A stretch of 46,368 bases of DNA from an uncultured Flavobacteriales bacterium (GTDB lineage Bacteria; Bacteroidota; Bacteroidia; Flavobacteriales_D; CALLUQ01): contig CALLUQ010000114.1 in NCBI GenBank assembly GCA_938010565.1, positions 1 to 46,368 on the forward strand, read 5' to 3'. The position numbers were made by a program, and so were the translations under genes. Positions 22,745-31,417 of the stretch are shown in pieces. The notes beneath the pieces are model-generated. The model had not been told where the DNA came from, ran no database searches, and saw nothing but the letters and a program-made list of their open reading frames with translations. Position 1 is the first letter of the stretch. Each line of letters begins with the position of its first letter.

Positions 22745-22864
22745 AGTACCGGGTTTTTGATTACAATTCTCCTAAAAATACAATTATCAGACCAAAAGCC
22801 ATGCTTTTTCCTATGATCTGGAACGGAAAATTTGATTTGCTTGTGGCTCCAGAACAAGAGGTTT

Positions 22865-23791
22865 TCAAAAGGTATCCGATATGCTTTCGGACAAAAAACC
22901 TTCCTTCATATTGTTGGCCGAGTAGGTCATGCTCCTAAAGTTGCCATGGTCGATCATTACTTTGGTAACGATGGAAGATAAACCGATGTATTCGGCACGA
23001 AATGCAGAAATGCCCTTTGTTGCTAAACGTTCGGAAAGGGTAGATCGAATGATCTGTTCATGCACCCTGCAAAAATCTGCCACCTTGATCGGGAAAAGCA
23101 GCCGGTCGTGAAAACCTTCTCCCTGGTCCTGCTGATGGGCAATGATTTGCCCAAAGGTAGAGAAAGAGCCGGATGAACCAATCAGATGTTGGGGTTGATA
23201 TTCGTCGATTATTTTAAATACTTCGGCCATTTTATTTCGGATAAAGCCTTCTACCTGAAGAATTTCCGATGCCAACATGGGGTCGGATGGCGTAAACTGC
23301 TCAAACAAACGGGTCACCCCCAATTCAAAGCTATGGCTCCAGTACATCCGGTTTTCATCTGCAAGGATAAATTCGGTGCTGCCTCCTCCAATGTCCATGA
23401 GCAAGCTTTTGCCATTGATCCGAACGGCAGTACGTATGCCTTTCCAAATCAGTTCGGCTTCGCGCCAACCTTCTATTACTTCAATATAAATGCCTGTTTT
23501 ACGCTTTACGGCCTCTACAAATTCGGGCCCGTTGCGGGTACTTCTGATGGCAGAAGTGGCCAGTGCTTTTATGCGATCACATTTGTATGTTTCAATTAAC
23601 CGGTTAAATTTACGGAGTGCCTCGGTACCGCGTTTAAAAGCCGCCGGTGCAATTAACCCATTGGTAATGCCTTCGCCAAGCTTAACAGGCTCCCGGGTTT
23701 TATAAATCACTTCCGGAGTTACGTTTCCATTTTGATGAACAATGAGCAGGTTGAACGTGTTGGTTCCGATATCGATGACGGCAAAATTCAA
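22865..23791 (-). CDS. Ppx/GppA phosphatase family protein
   Basis: The protein is 308 aa. It has the actin/Hsp70-like ATPase fold motifs: AVIDIGTNTFNLLI at 4-17 (phosphate-1), LMDIGGGSTEFI at about 140-151 (phosphate-2) and IGSSGSFSTFG (adenosine-side loop). It probably hydrolyses polyphosphate or pppGpp, linking it to the stringent response. It lacks the C-terminal HD domain of the long E. coli Ppx, as usual for short forms. The start is TTG at 23791: no in-frame ATG lies between it and an upstream TGA, and it gives the conserved N-terminus. A 120-nt gap separates it from the response regulator downstream. Confidence 0.9.
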   Translation of the reverse strand: MNFAVIDIGTNTFNLLIVHQNGNVTPEVIYKTREPVKLGEGITNGLIAPAAFKRGTEALRKFNRLIETYKCDRIKALATSAIRSTRNGPEFVEAVKRKTGIYIEVIEGWREAELIWKGIRTAVRINGKSLLMDIGGGSTEFILADENRMYWSHSFELGVTRLFEQFTPSDPMLASEILQVEGFIRNKMAEVFKIIDEYQPQHLIGSSGSFSTFGQIIAHQQDQGEGFHDRLLFPIKVADFCRVHEQIIRSTLSERLATKGISAFRAEYIGLSSIVTKVMIDHGNFRSMTYSANNMKEGFLSESISDTF

Positions 23792-23917
23792 AGCAAAAGC
23801 GTTTTTCTTTTTTCAAAAAGCCAATTCGGGCTGAAGAGAGCAGCGAAAGTACACCTCTGCCCATTAAATATCAAACCGAAAAAAAGAATAGGGAGGAGTA
23901 TAAGTTAGCGAAGTATT

Positions 23918-25279
23918 TTATCTATAGAACAACCATTTCCAAAGTTCTTTGTAGGATGCTTTTTTACCATACATCAAAATACCCGTCCGGTAAATGCGGC
24001 CGGCTACCCAGGTGGTGAACAGAAACGTTGACGCGAGAATGCCCATGCTGAACAACAATTCTCCGAGGCCTACTGTGCCCGTAGCGATCCGGACCATCAT
24101 AGCAATAGGCGAGGTGAACGGAACCATACTGGCCCATACCATCGCATCGCCTTCGGGGTTTCCCATGGCAAATATAGTTATGTAGAGCCCAAAAAGCAGC
24201 GGAATGGTGAGGGGAAGCATGAACTGCTGGGTATCCGACTCGCTGTCGACAGCAGACCCGACGGCAGCAAAAAGCGAACCGTAAAGCATGTAACCAAAAA
24301 GGAAATAAAAGACAAAACTACCGATCAGCAAAGGCCATTGGATGCGATAGAAAATGAGTTCGAACATTTCATTTTGGCCTTGAGAAGCCACCGCTGCTAA
24401 TGCACGCGGATCATCGATGAGTTGTGCGGAAGCCTCAAAACTATGGATGCCTCCGGGGTTGAGATCGGGCATAGCAACAGAAACCGCTGTTATCAAAGTA
24501 ATGGTCAGAATGATCCACATGGCAAACTGGGTGAGGCCTACGAGCGCAATTCCGATGATTTTTCCCATCATCAGTTGGAAAGGTTGAACCGAAGAGATCA
24601 TCACCTCCACAATTCTGCTGGTTTTTTCTTCAATTATTCCACGCATTACCTGTACTCCGTAAAGGAAAATGAAGAAGTAGATCAACATGCTGAAACCCAT
24701 GCCTACCCATGCGGCTTCGCGCATGTCTTCTTCGCCTTCTTCGCTTAACGCATCGAAGGTTTTGATCTCTACTTTTTGATATCGGTTTAGCAGCGATTGA
24801 ACATCTGCCTGCCCGTTAACGGAAACGCTGTCGTGCAGCGGGATGCTGTCTTTTTGTATGCGATATGCCCAGAAACCAACAGCCAGTTGTTCGCTCAGAT
24901 CGTTGATCAGTTTATCGCCGGGAATCTGATCGCGATAATACATCGCTACCGGCATACCATTGATGGTTTTGGAAGTAATGTCGACGTATTCCGTGAGTTC
25001 GGGATGGTCCTCAGCAAATTCTTGAAGCCCGATGGGTTCGGAAAGCCTGAGATAGGTAATGCCTTTGTCAGGCTTGTTTTTGAGTTGAACCGGAACATAT
25101 TTTCCGGCTTCATCGTAAATGCCGACTACGTGTTTGGAATTGTCCTGAGTTCCGATGAATACCACCAGCATAAAAAAGCCGACGATCAGGAGAGGCCCTA
25201 ACAGGGTCATCACCACAAACGACCGCTTTTTTACCCGGGAAAAGTATTCCCTTCGTATGATCAGAGCTATCTTATTCAT
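23918..25279 (-). CDS. ABC-2 type exporter permease, NatB-like
   Basis: The protein is 453 aa. One membrane helix is at the N-terminus (VVMTLLGPLLIVGFFMLVVF), followed by a periplasmic domain of about 150 residues. A cluster of five to six helices follows from about residue 200 (GMGFSMLIYFFIFLYGVQ onward), with the conserved GIIEEKTSRIVEVMISS cytoplasmic segment of NatB/YhaP permeases. It pairs with the ATPase gene 10 nt upstream. In Bacillus NatAB exports sodium; in other members the substrate is unknown, so only the exporter class is called. It starts MNKIALIIRREY, a usual N-terminus of the family. Confidence 0.88.
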   Translation of the reverse strand: MNKIALIIRREYFSRVKKRSFVVMTLLGPLLIVGFFMLVVFIGTQDNSKHVVGIYDEAGKYVPVQLKNKPDKGITYLRLSEPIGLQEFAEDHPELTEYVDITSKTINGMPVAMYYRDQIPGDKLINDLSEQLAVGFWAYRIQKDSIPLHDSVSVNGQADVQSLLNRYQKVEIKTFDALSEEGEEDMREAAWVGMGFSMLIYFFIFLYGVQVMRGIIEEKTSRIVEVMISSVQPFQLMMGKIIGIALVGLTQFAMWIILTITLITAVSVAMPDLNPGGIHSFEASAQLIDDPRALAAVASQGQNEMFELIFYRIQWPLLIGSFVFYFLFGYMLYGSLFAAVGSAVDSESDTQQFMLPLTIPLLFGLYITIFAMGNPEGDAMVWASMVPFTSPIAMMVRIATGTVGLGELLFSMGILASTFLFTTWVAGRIYRTGILMYGKKASYKELWKWLFYR

Positions 25280-25289
25280 TTTATGATGA

Positions 25290-26222
25290 TTATGCAGGTC
25301 CGGTTATGCCATTGTTGACAACCTTGATGAAAATATCGTTCATATCCGGAATCACTTCTTTTACTGAAATGATTTCGGCAAAAGGCAAAACAGCCGATAG
25401 CAGATCGTTGATTTTGTATGGTTCCGGCCCTTTTACCCGAACGATTTGGTGTTGTTCGTTATGTGTGTGTTTGCTGATGAGCTGAAAACCGGAACCTAAG
25501 GCATTTGTAAAGGAAGTGAGCGAGCCGTTGAATTCCATTTCAAAAGTGCAGGTCCGGTATTGATCTCTGATGGCTTTTACCGCACCACTCAATACATTTT
25601 TGGCGTTGTTGATCAGGGTAATATGGGTGCAAATCTCTTCCACGGAACTCATGTTGTGGGTCGAAAGAATGATCGTAGTGCCTTCCTTCTGCAATTGCAT
25701 GATCTCCGATTGGATCAGCTTGGCATTAATGGGATCGAAACCACTGAACGGTTCATCCAGGATCAATAGCTTTGGGCGGTGCAAAACCGTGGTAATAAAT
25801 TGTACTTTTTGTGCCATCCCTTTCGATAATTCATCTACCCGCTTGTTCCACCAGGGCATGATATCAAATTTATCGAACCATTCTTTTAAGGCTTTTCCGG
25901 CCTCTTTACGGCGCATGCCTTTTAGCTGGGCAAGATAAAGGGCTTGTTCGCCTATTTTCATCTTCTTGTACAACCCTCGTTCCTCAGGCAGGTATCCGAT
26001 TTGTTCCACGTGGGCAGGGTTAAGCCGTTCATTGTTGAACCAGATTTTCCCGCTATCAGGCCCCGTAATTTGATTGATGATGCGAATAAGGGATGTTTTT
26101 CCGGCACCATTAGGCCCGAGCAGTCCATAGATACTTTGTTCGGGTATGCTTAGGCTGACATCGTTTAAAGCCTTGTGACGGGCATACGATTTTGTAATAT
26201 TTTCAACATTAAGAAAAGCCAT
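25290..26222 (-). CDS. ABC transporter ATP-binding protein, NatA-like
   Basis: The protein is 310 aa. Walker A GPNGAGKT is at 36-43. The signature is LSKGMAQKVQ, variant of LSGGQ, followed by Walker B LLILDEPFSGFD and the switch His in LSTHNM. The C-terminal 80 residues are the DUF4162-type extension found in exporters of this group. It powers the permease encoded 10 nt downstream, and the two form an operon. An exact TATATTTG box lies 18 nt before the ATG. Confidence 0.92.
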   Translation of the reverse strand: MAFLNVENITKSYARHKALNDVSLSIPEQSIYGLLGPNGAGKTSLIRIINQITGPDSGKIWFNNERLNPAHVEQIGYLPEERGLYKKMKIGEQALYLAQLKGMRRKEAGKALKEWFDKFDIMPWWNKRVDELSKGMAQKVQFITTVLHRPKLLILDEPFSGFDPINAKLIQSEIMQLQKEGTTIILSTHNMSSVEEICTHITLINNAKNVLSGAVKAIRDQYRTCTFEMEFNGSLTSFTNALGSGFQLISKHTHNEQHQIVRVKGPEPYKINDLLSAVLPFAEIISVKEVIPDMNDIFIKVVNNGITGPA

Positions 26223-26239
26223 CTGATCGCGTCTTGATC

Positions 26240-26247
26240 CAAATATA
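26240..26247 (-). promoter_or_regulatory. -7 box of the NatAB-like operon
   Basis: On the minus strand TATATTTG is an exact TAnnTTTG, 17 nt before the ATG at 26222. Confidence 0.5.
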
Positions 26248-26352
26248 AAGGTTGAAGAACAGATAACGAAATGGGATCGTTACAACTTTACGAACGGAAA
26301 AAATCGCCTGTAAAAGGATAAGGGGGGGGATTTTTACAGAAAACCTTTGGGG

Positions 26353-27474
26353 TCAACGGTTGAAAATGTCTTTCATCCGGTCAAAAATGTTTTTCTCTTT
26401 GCCGGTTGGAGTAGGTTTGAAGTTTTCGGAATCCCGTAGCTTTTGCAGGATATCTTTCTCTTCACGGTTCAACCTTTGTGGGGTCCAGGTGTTGATGTGT
26501 ACCATTAAATCGCCTCGGTTATAGCCATTTACATCTGGCAATCCTTTGCCACGCAATCGGAGTGTACGCCCGGATTGTGTGCCCGCTTCAATTTTAATTT
26601 TGGCTTTTCCTTTTACCATTGGTATTTCAACGGTAGTACCCAAAGCAGCATCCGGTAAGCTGATAAACTGATCGTAGTGCAGGTTTTGTCCGTCTCTTGT
26701 AAGGAAATCATGTGGAATTTCTTCGATCGCGATCAGCAGGTCGCCTGCCGGTCCGTCCATTGGACCTGCATTCCCCATACCACGCATAGAAAGTTGCATG
26801 CCTTCTTCCACCCCTTCCGGGATGTTGATTTCTATTATTTCTTCTTTTCGGACCAACCCCAGGTCGTCCGCTTCTCTTGGTTTGGATGAAATGCGTTGTC
26901 CGGTTCCCTGACAATGCGGACAGGAAGAGGAGGTTTGCATCTGTCCGAGAATGGTGTTTGTAACCCGGGTAACCTGGCCGGTTCCACGGCAGTTTTTACA
27001 GGAGGAATAACGCACGCCTTCTGCCACCGCTTGTTTGTTAACTTTTATTTTTTTTGTAACCCCTTCGGATATTTCCTCCAACGTAAGTTTTACTTTAATC
27101 CGGAGGTTGGAACCTTTGCGTTGGCTGGATCTGCCTCTGCTGCCTCCGAAACCGCCAAAACTACCGCCAAATGCACTGCCAAAAATGTCGCCGAAATTGT
27201 TGAAGATGTCCTCCATATTCATGTGGGAACTTCCGCCGCCTCCGCCACCATTTACACCTGCATGGCCAAACTGATCGTAACGTTGCCGTTTATCGGCATC
27301 GCTTAGTACTTCGTAAGCTTCTGCGGCTTCTTTAAATTTTTCCTCAGCAGCTTTATCCTCCGGATTTTTATCCGGATGGTATTTGATGGCCATTTTCCGG
27401 TAAGATTTTTTAATCTCATTGGTTCCGGCATTCTTTGGTACACCAAGTACTTCGTAATAATCTCGTTTCGACAT
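26353..27474 (-). CDS. dnaJ: Chaperone DnaJ with only zinc centre II
   Basis: The protein is 373 aa from ATG 27474 ([11 protein letters not shown]); an ATG two codons upstream is possible. The J domain 1-70 has HPD at 33-35. The G/F-rich linker spans about 75-117. The Cys-rich domain has just two CxxCxGxG units, CKNC (159-162) and CPHC (185-188), corresponding to motifs 2 and 3. Motifs 1 and 4 are replaced by [11 protein letters not shown] and [12 protein letters not shown]-terminal substrate-binding domains follow. It works with GrpE and DnaK; grpE lies 20 nt upstream in the same operon. The two-motif form seems normal for Flavobacteriia. Confidence 0.95.
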   Translation of the reverse strand: MSKRDYYEVLGVPKNAGTNEIKKSYRKMAIKYHPDKNPEDKAAEEKFKEAAEAYEVLSDADKRQRYDQFGHAGVNGGGGGGSSHMNMEDIFNNFGDIFGSAFGGSFGGFGGSRGRSSQRKGSNLRIKVKLTLEEISEGVTKKIKVNKQAVAEGVRYSSCKNCRGTGQVTRVTNTILGQMQTSSSCPHCQGTGQRISSKPREADDLGLVRKEEIIEINIPEGVEEGMQLSMRGMGNAGPMDGPAGDLLIAIEEIPHDFLTRDGQNLHYDQFISLPDAALGTTVEIPMVKGKAKIKIEAGTQSGRTLRLRGKGLPDVNGYNRGDLMVHINTWTPQRLNREEKDILQKLRDSENFKPTPTGKEKNIFDRMKDIFNR

Positions 27475-27494
27475 GAGCATTAATGGGTTTGGTC

Positions 27495-28154
27495 CTATTT
27501 TCCGATGACCACTTTTGCGTATCGGAGTACTTTATTGTTGAGGAAATATCCTTTTTCTACGGCATCTACTACTTTTCCTTTCAGGTCTTCGGATGGGGCG
27601 GGAATTTCGGTAATGGCTTCGTGGTGGTCCACATCAAAAGTTTTTCCGATAGCATCCATTGCTTTCAAACCATTTTTATCAAGAATGCCAACAAATTTAC
27701 TTTGGATCAATGCCATGCCTTCTTTCAAAGTGTTTGCATCTTCCACCGATTCGTTGGCCTTGATGGCACGATCGAAATCATCGACTACCGGAAGAAGGTC
27801 TTTCATGACCTGGCTGCTGGCATTTTTTATAATGTCGATTTTTTCCCGATTGGAGCGTTTGCGGTAGTTGTCGAACTCAGAGTATAAACGGAGGTATTTA
27901 TCGTGCCAATCGGTTGCGGTTGGTTGTTTTGTAAGATCTTCTTCTTCGGTTCCTTCGCTTTCTTGTGTTGTATCCTCTGTTATATCCTCGTTTTCAGGTG
28001 TTTCTTCATTTTCCTGCCGGGCTATATCTTCGTTTTCCAGCGGTATGGTTTCTTGCTGAGTTGCATCTTCCGGTTGCTGTTCGGTAACATTTATTTCAGG
28101 TGTCTCCTCTTTTTTGACAGCCTCTTCCGGTTGATGGGTCTTTTTTTCGCTCAT
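27495..28154 (-). CDS. grpE: Nucleotide exchange factor GrpE
   Basis: The protein is 219 aa. The first 80 residues are highly acidic and disordered ([20 protein letters not shown]), longer than in E. coli. The long coiled coil ([20 protein letters not shown]) and the beta-domain ([36 protein letters not shown], quoted in parts) are typical. It drives ADP release from DnaK. It is first in a grpE-dnaJ operon. No heat-shock promoter motif could be identified in the 192-nt gap upstream. Confidence 0.95.
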   Translation of the reverse strand: MSEKKTHQPEEAVKKEETPEINVTEQQPEDATQQETIPLENEDIARQENEETPENEDITEDTTQESEGTEEEDLTKQPTATDWHDKYLRLYSEFDNYRKRSNREKIDIIKNASSQVMKDLLPVVDDFDRAIKANESVEDANTLKEGMALIQSKFVGILDKNGLKAMDAIGKTFDVDHHEAITEIPAPSEDLKGKVVDAVEKGYFLNNKVLRYAKVVIGK

Positions 28155-28269
28155 GGCTAAAAAATTTCACGGTGGATATGGTTTGCTTTTGCAGTGGGCA
28201 AATAGCTTGCCAAATGTCGTTTCAAAGCCAACCTGTCACGAAGCTTAATGGGAAGTGTCACAACGGCAC

Positions 28270-28319
28270 AAAAAAGCTTCAAAAAGGATGTCATTTTGCC
28301 ATAATGTCCTTTTTGAAGC
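28270..28319 (-). terminator. Intrinsic terminator of the TlpA-like gene
   Basis: A perfect 13-bp stem, GCTTCAAAAAGGA (28276-28288) with TCCTTTTTGAAGC (28307-28319), is followed on the minus strand by six T's (28275-28270). It lies 28 nt past the stop of the gene at 28347. Confidence 0.9.
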
Positions 28320-28346
28320 CCACTCGGAAAAAATGCGGAATGAGGA

Positions 28347-28919
28347 TTACAAGCTTTTCACCAACTTATCAATGGCTACATGCAAGTTGTTTCCCCGTAA
28401 GTTTTTGCCAACAATGCGCCCATTGGCATCTACCAGAAAACTGGCAGGAATACTATGTACCTTGTAAGTAGCGGCAGCTTCATTCTGCCATCCTTTAAGA
28501 TCACTCACATGGTATTTCCATTCAAGCCCATCCTGATCGATGGCACTTTTCCAACGGTCCATACTTTTATCGAGGGAAACACTTAAAATTTCAAACCCTT
28601 TGGCATCCTTAAACTGGGCTTTTTTGTACTTGTGGTAAGCAGCAACTACATTGGGGTTTTCACGCCGGCAAGGCCCGCACCATGAAGCCCAAAAATCTAC
28701 CAATACTATTTTCCCTTTCAATTCGGAAAGCGTGTAGGTTTCTCCATTCGGACCCGACATCGAAATATCAGGAGCCATATCGCCAATGCCGGTGCCTTGT
28801 TTTTCCGAAAATACGGGGTTTTCATCGAACTCAGGATGTAAACCATCCGGATTGTTGCTGAAGCCAAACCACAGTAAACACCCCATGGCGATAAGCGTGA
28901 AGGATTTTAAGTTTTTCAT
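28347..28919 (-). CDS. TlpA/ResA-like thiol-disulfide oxidoreductase
   Basis: The protein is 190 aa. A signal peptide or anchor covers residues 1-20 (KSFTLIAMGCLLWFGF; Cys14 might be lipidated). The thioredoxin fold has C81-G-P-C84 in FWASWCGPCRREN and the cis-Pro in VHSIPASFLVD. TlpA-like proteins act outside the cytoplasm, reducing disulfides for cytochrome maturation or redox signalling. The longer frame to 29045 overlaps murA and has no such signal, so ATG 28919 is chosen. It ends at a strong terminator. Confidence 0.9.
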   Translation of the reverse strand: MKNLKSFTLIAMGCLLWFGFSNNPDGLHPEFDENPVFSEKQGTGIGDMAPDISMSGPNGETYTLSELKGKIVLVDFWASWCGPCRRENPNVVAAYHKYKKAQFKDAKGFEILSVSLDKSMDRWKSAIDQDGLEWKYHVSDLKGWQNEAAATYKVHSIPASFLVDANGRIVGKNLRGNNLHVAIDKLVKSL

Positions 28920-29019
28920 AATCAAAATGTTTTTGTGTGACGAAATTTCTTTTATCTGACAACTTAAAGGTAAATAACAAGAACTATTCCATAGTACCAC
29001 AATAATACAAAAACAAAGG

Positions 29020-30327
29020 CTAATCCGTCCTTCTGATATCTGCACCCAACTGGTTCAGGCGCATGTCGATGTTCTCATAACCACGATCAATTTGTTCAAT
29101 GTTGTGGATATAACTTATGCCATCGGCAGACATGGCAGCGATCAACAACGATACCCCGGCACGAATGTCGGGGGAGGTCATGGTAATGCCCCGGAGTGCA
29201 ATTTTCCGATCAAGCCCGATAACAGTGGCACGGTGTGGGTCGCAAAGGATGATTTGTGCGCCCATATCAATCAGTTTATCCGTAAAGAACAAACGGCTTT
29301 CGAACATTTTTTGATGGATGAGTACACTGCCACAGGCTTGTGTGGCGGTTACCAGAATAATGCTCAGAAGATCAGGTGTAAAACCAGGCCATGGAGCATC
29401 GGCAACCGTCATGATAGAGCCATCGATGAACGCATCAATTTTGTAAGAATCCTGTTGAGGAATGTACAGGTCGTCGCCTTTTCGTTCCATTTGAATGCCC
29501 AACCGTCCGAATACCTGTGGAATGATCCCCAGATCGGGATAAGAAACCGCTTTGATCGTAATTTCGGACCGGGTCATTGCGGCCATGCCGATGAAACTGC
29601 CGATCTCGATCATATCCGGAAGAACGCGGTGGTCGCAACCTCCGAGTTCGCCTACACCTTCGATGGTAAGCATGTTGGATCCGATGCCACTGATCCTGGC
29701 CCCCATATTGTTAAGCATCTTACACAACTGCTGTAAATAGGGTTCGCAGGCTGCATTATAAATGGTGGTTTTTCCTCTGGCCAGTACGGCAGCCATCAAC
29801 ACATTGGCAGTACCCGTTACCGAAGCCTCATCCATGTGGATATAGGTTCCTTTTAATGCTTTTGCTTCTGCGGTATAAAAACTTTCGTTCGCATCAAAAT
29901 TACAATCGGCCCCCAACTTCTGAAAGCCAATAAAGTGCGTGTCTAAACGGCGACGGCCTATTTTGTCGCCACCCGGCTTGGGGATCGACCCCTTGCCAAA
30001 ACGGGCCAGAAGCGGCCCCATGATCATAATGGAACCACGCAACTCGGCCCCTTTTTTCTTAAAGCCTTCGGAATGTAAATAATCGGTATTAACCTGGTCG
30101 GCTTTAAAACGATATGTATTGGCGTCCAACCCTTCCGCTTTTACCCCCATATCCACCAATAAGCCGATGAGTTTATTTACATCAACGATGTTGGGGATGT
30201 TGCGAATGATCACCGCTTCAGGCGTAAGAAGAACGGCACAGATTACCTGCAAGGCCTCGTTTTTTGCCCCTTGCGGGGTGATGTTGCCTTTTAAGCTTTT
30301 GCCCCCATGGATCTCAAAGGTGCCCAT
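29020..30327 (-). CDS. murA: UDP-N-acetylglucosamine 1-carboxyvinyltransferase, fosfomycin-insensitive type
   Basis: The protein is 435 aa. It transfers enolpyruvate to UDP-GlcNAc in the first step of peptidoglycan synthesis. Catalytic-site Lys22-Asn23 (GAKNEAL) are present. The residue equal to E. coli Cys115 is Asp121 (KPGGDKIGRRRLDTH); Asp at this place keeps activity but prevents alkylation by fosfomycin, as in Mycobacterium and Chlamydia. GFTPDLLS carries the likely general-base Asp. It starts 3 nt after the DUF4290 gene ends, in a two-gene operon. Confidence 0.95.
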   Translation of the reverse strand: MGTFEIHGGKSLKGNITPQGAKNEALQVICAVLLTPEAVIIRNIPNIVDVNKLIGLLVDMGVKAEGLDANTYRFKADQVNTDYLHSEGFKKKGAELRGSIMIMGPLLARFGKGSIPKPGGDKIGRRRLDTHFIGFQKLGADCNFDANESFYTAEAKALKGTYIHMDEASVTGTANVLMAAVLARGKTTIYNAACEPYLQQLCKMLNNMGARISGIGSNMLTIEGVGELGGCDHRVLPDMIEIGSFIGMAAMTRSEITIKAVSYPDLGIIPQVFGRLGIQMERKGDDLYIPQQDSYKIDAFIDGSIMTVADAPWPGFTPDLLSIILVTATQACGSVLIHQKMFESRLFFTDKLIDMGAQIILCDPHRATVIGLDRKIALRGITMTSPDIRAGVSLLIAAMSADGISYIHNIEQIDRGYENIDMRLNQLGADIRRTD

Positions 30328-30330
30328 GGG

Positions 30331-30960
30331 TTAGTTCCGTTTCTTTTTCTTTTTGTAATTCGGTTTGGCTTTTTTCAACAGTTGGCTTTGCTTCTGGCTC
30401 CGCAATACCTCAGTGCTGGAAATAATTCTCGGATGAAGGCTTTCGTCAAGCTTTAACTGGCCGTTCGACAATTGGTTGAGGTTGGCAAGAATTACCTCGT
30501 CCGTTACCGAATCGCGGTTCCAGGTGAGGTAAGCCTTTTTCATCATGTTCACAATGGTAAGGATGAACTCTTGTTTGCCTTCGTCCTCATCATTCAGGGT
30601 CATGCATTTTTCGATCAGCAGATGGCAAGTGCGACCATAGTGTTTAAAACGGATGCTTTTTTGCGGATAAGGAACCACCTTTGGCTTTTCCGCAAAGGAT
30701 TCCGGAGTAGGAATAGGGTAAGGACTGTCTACATCCAGTTTAAAATCGCTCATGATGAAAAGATGTGCCCACAATTTGGGTTTGAATTCTTCCACATCGC
30801 GCAGATGAGGGTTCAATTGTCCCATCACATTAATAATGGCCTGTGCACAAGTGTTGCGCTCTTCTCGGTTTTCGATGCTAGATGCATGAAGTATCATATT
30901 CTGAACGTTGCGTCCGTATTCGGAGATAATCAACGTCGGACGTTGTGTATTGTATTCCAT
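30331..30960 (-). CDS. DUF4290 protein
   Basis: The protein is 209 aa. The opening MEYNTQRPTLIISEYGRNVQ and the segment NVMGQLNPHLRDVEEFKPKLWAHL (quoted in parts) identify DUF4290, a Bacteroidota family nearly always beside murA. No signal peptide. A very basic tail, KKAKPNYKKKKKRN, suggests RNA or membrane contact. The function is unknown; its steady linkage to murA, 3 nt downstream, hints at a cell-wall or growth role. The start ATG 30960 is the first in frame. Confidence 0.9.
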   Translation of the reverse strand: MEYNTQRPTLIISEYGRNVQNMILHASSIENREERNTCAQAIINVMGQLNPHLRDVEEFKPKLWAHLFIMSDFKLDVDSPYPIPTPESFAEKPKVVPYPQKSIRFKHYGRTCHLLIEKCMTLNDEDEGKQEFILTIVNMMKKAYLTWNRDSVTDEVILANLNQLSNGQLKLDESLHPRIISSTEVLRSQKQSQLLKKAKPNYKKKKKRN

Positions 30961-31417
30961 TTATAAAAGGGTTTCGGTATTGATAGGAAAACGTTAGTAC
31001 CGGATAGGTTTGCCAAAATAACGAAATTTTTATTGTTTCTGTCGGAAAACAACGTAAAAAGCGTTTTATTTTCATAAGCCTTTCCCGCTTTGAATACGGT
31101 GGTTAGTGTCTTACCACTAATATTCGTGTTATTTTTGGCAGAAGTTTGAATTTTTGACAGAGCTACGCTATTACGACAGTGCTTGTTTATTTTTTTAATC
31201 CTGCCGTTCATGCATTGAAAAATGTGAATTTATCTTCACGGAAAGCCCTTGTTATAAGGGAGTACGGATCAATGCAACCGTTTTTTAGTATCTGCTATAG
31301 CAGCGTATAATTATTCTTGATTTAACAAGTGTCTTATCAAAGGTAATAAACCTGTTTGGTTCTGGTTTGGCCAGGTTAGGCTTGACACTAAGCTTTGGCA
31401 TTGGTTCGGGAAAGGGT
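30961..31417. other. Intergenic region, helicase end to DUF4290 start
   Basis: No supported gene in 457 nt. A few short palindromes occur: CCCTT-gttat-AAGGG near 31246-31260 and CTGCTATAGCAG near 31292. AGTGTC/GACACT enclose 31330-31388. None has a T run suited to the helicase transcript. Base composition is AT-rich near 31020-31210, probably the DUF4290-murA promoter area. Confidence 0.35.

Noticed and set aside
26896-27306. 136-codon + strand frame
   Set aside because: It is the antisense of the dnaJ Gly/Cys-rich region, whose low complexity keeps the other strand open.
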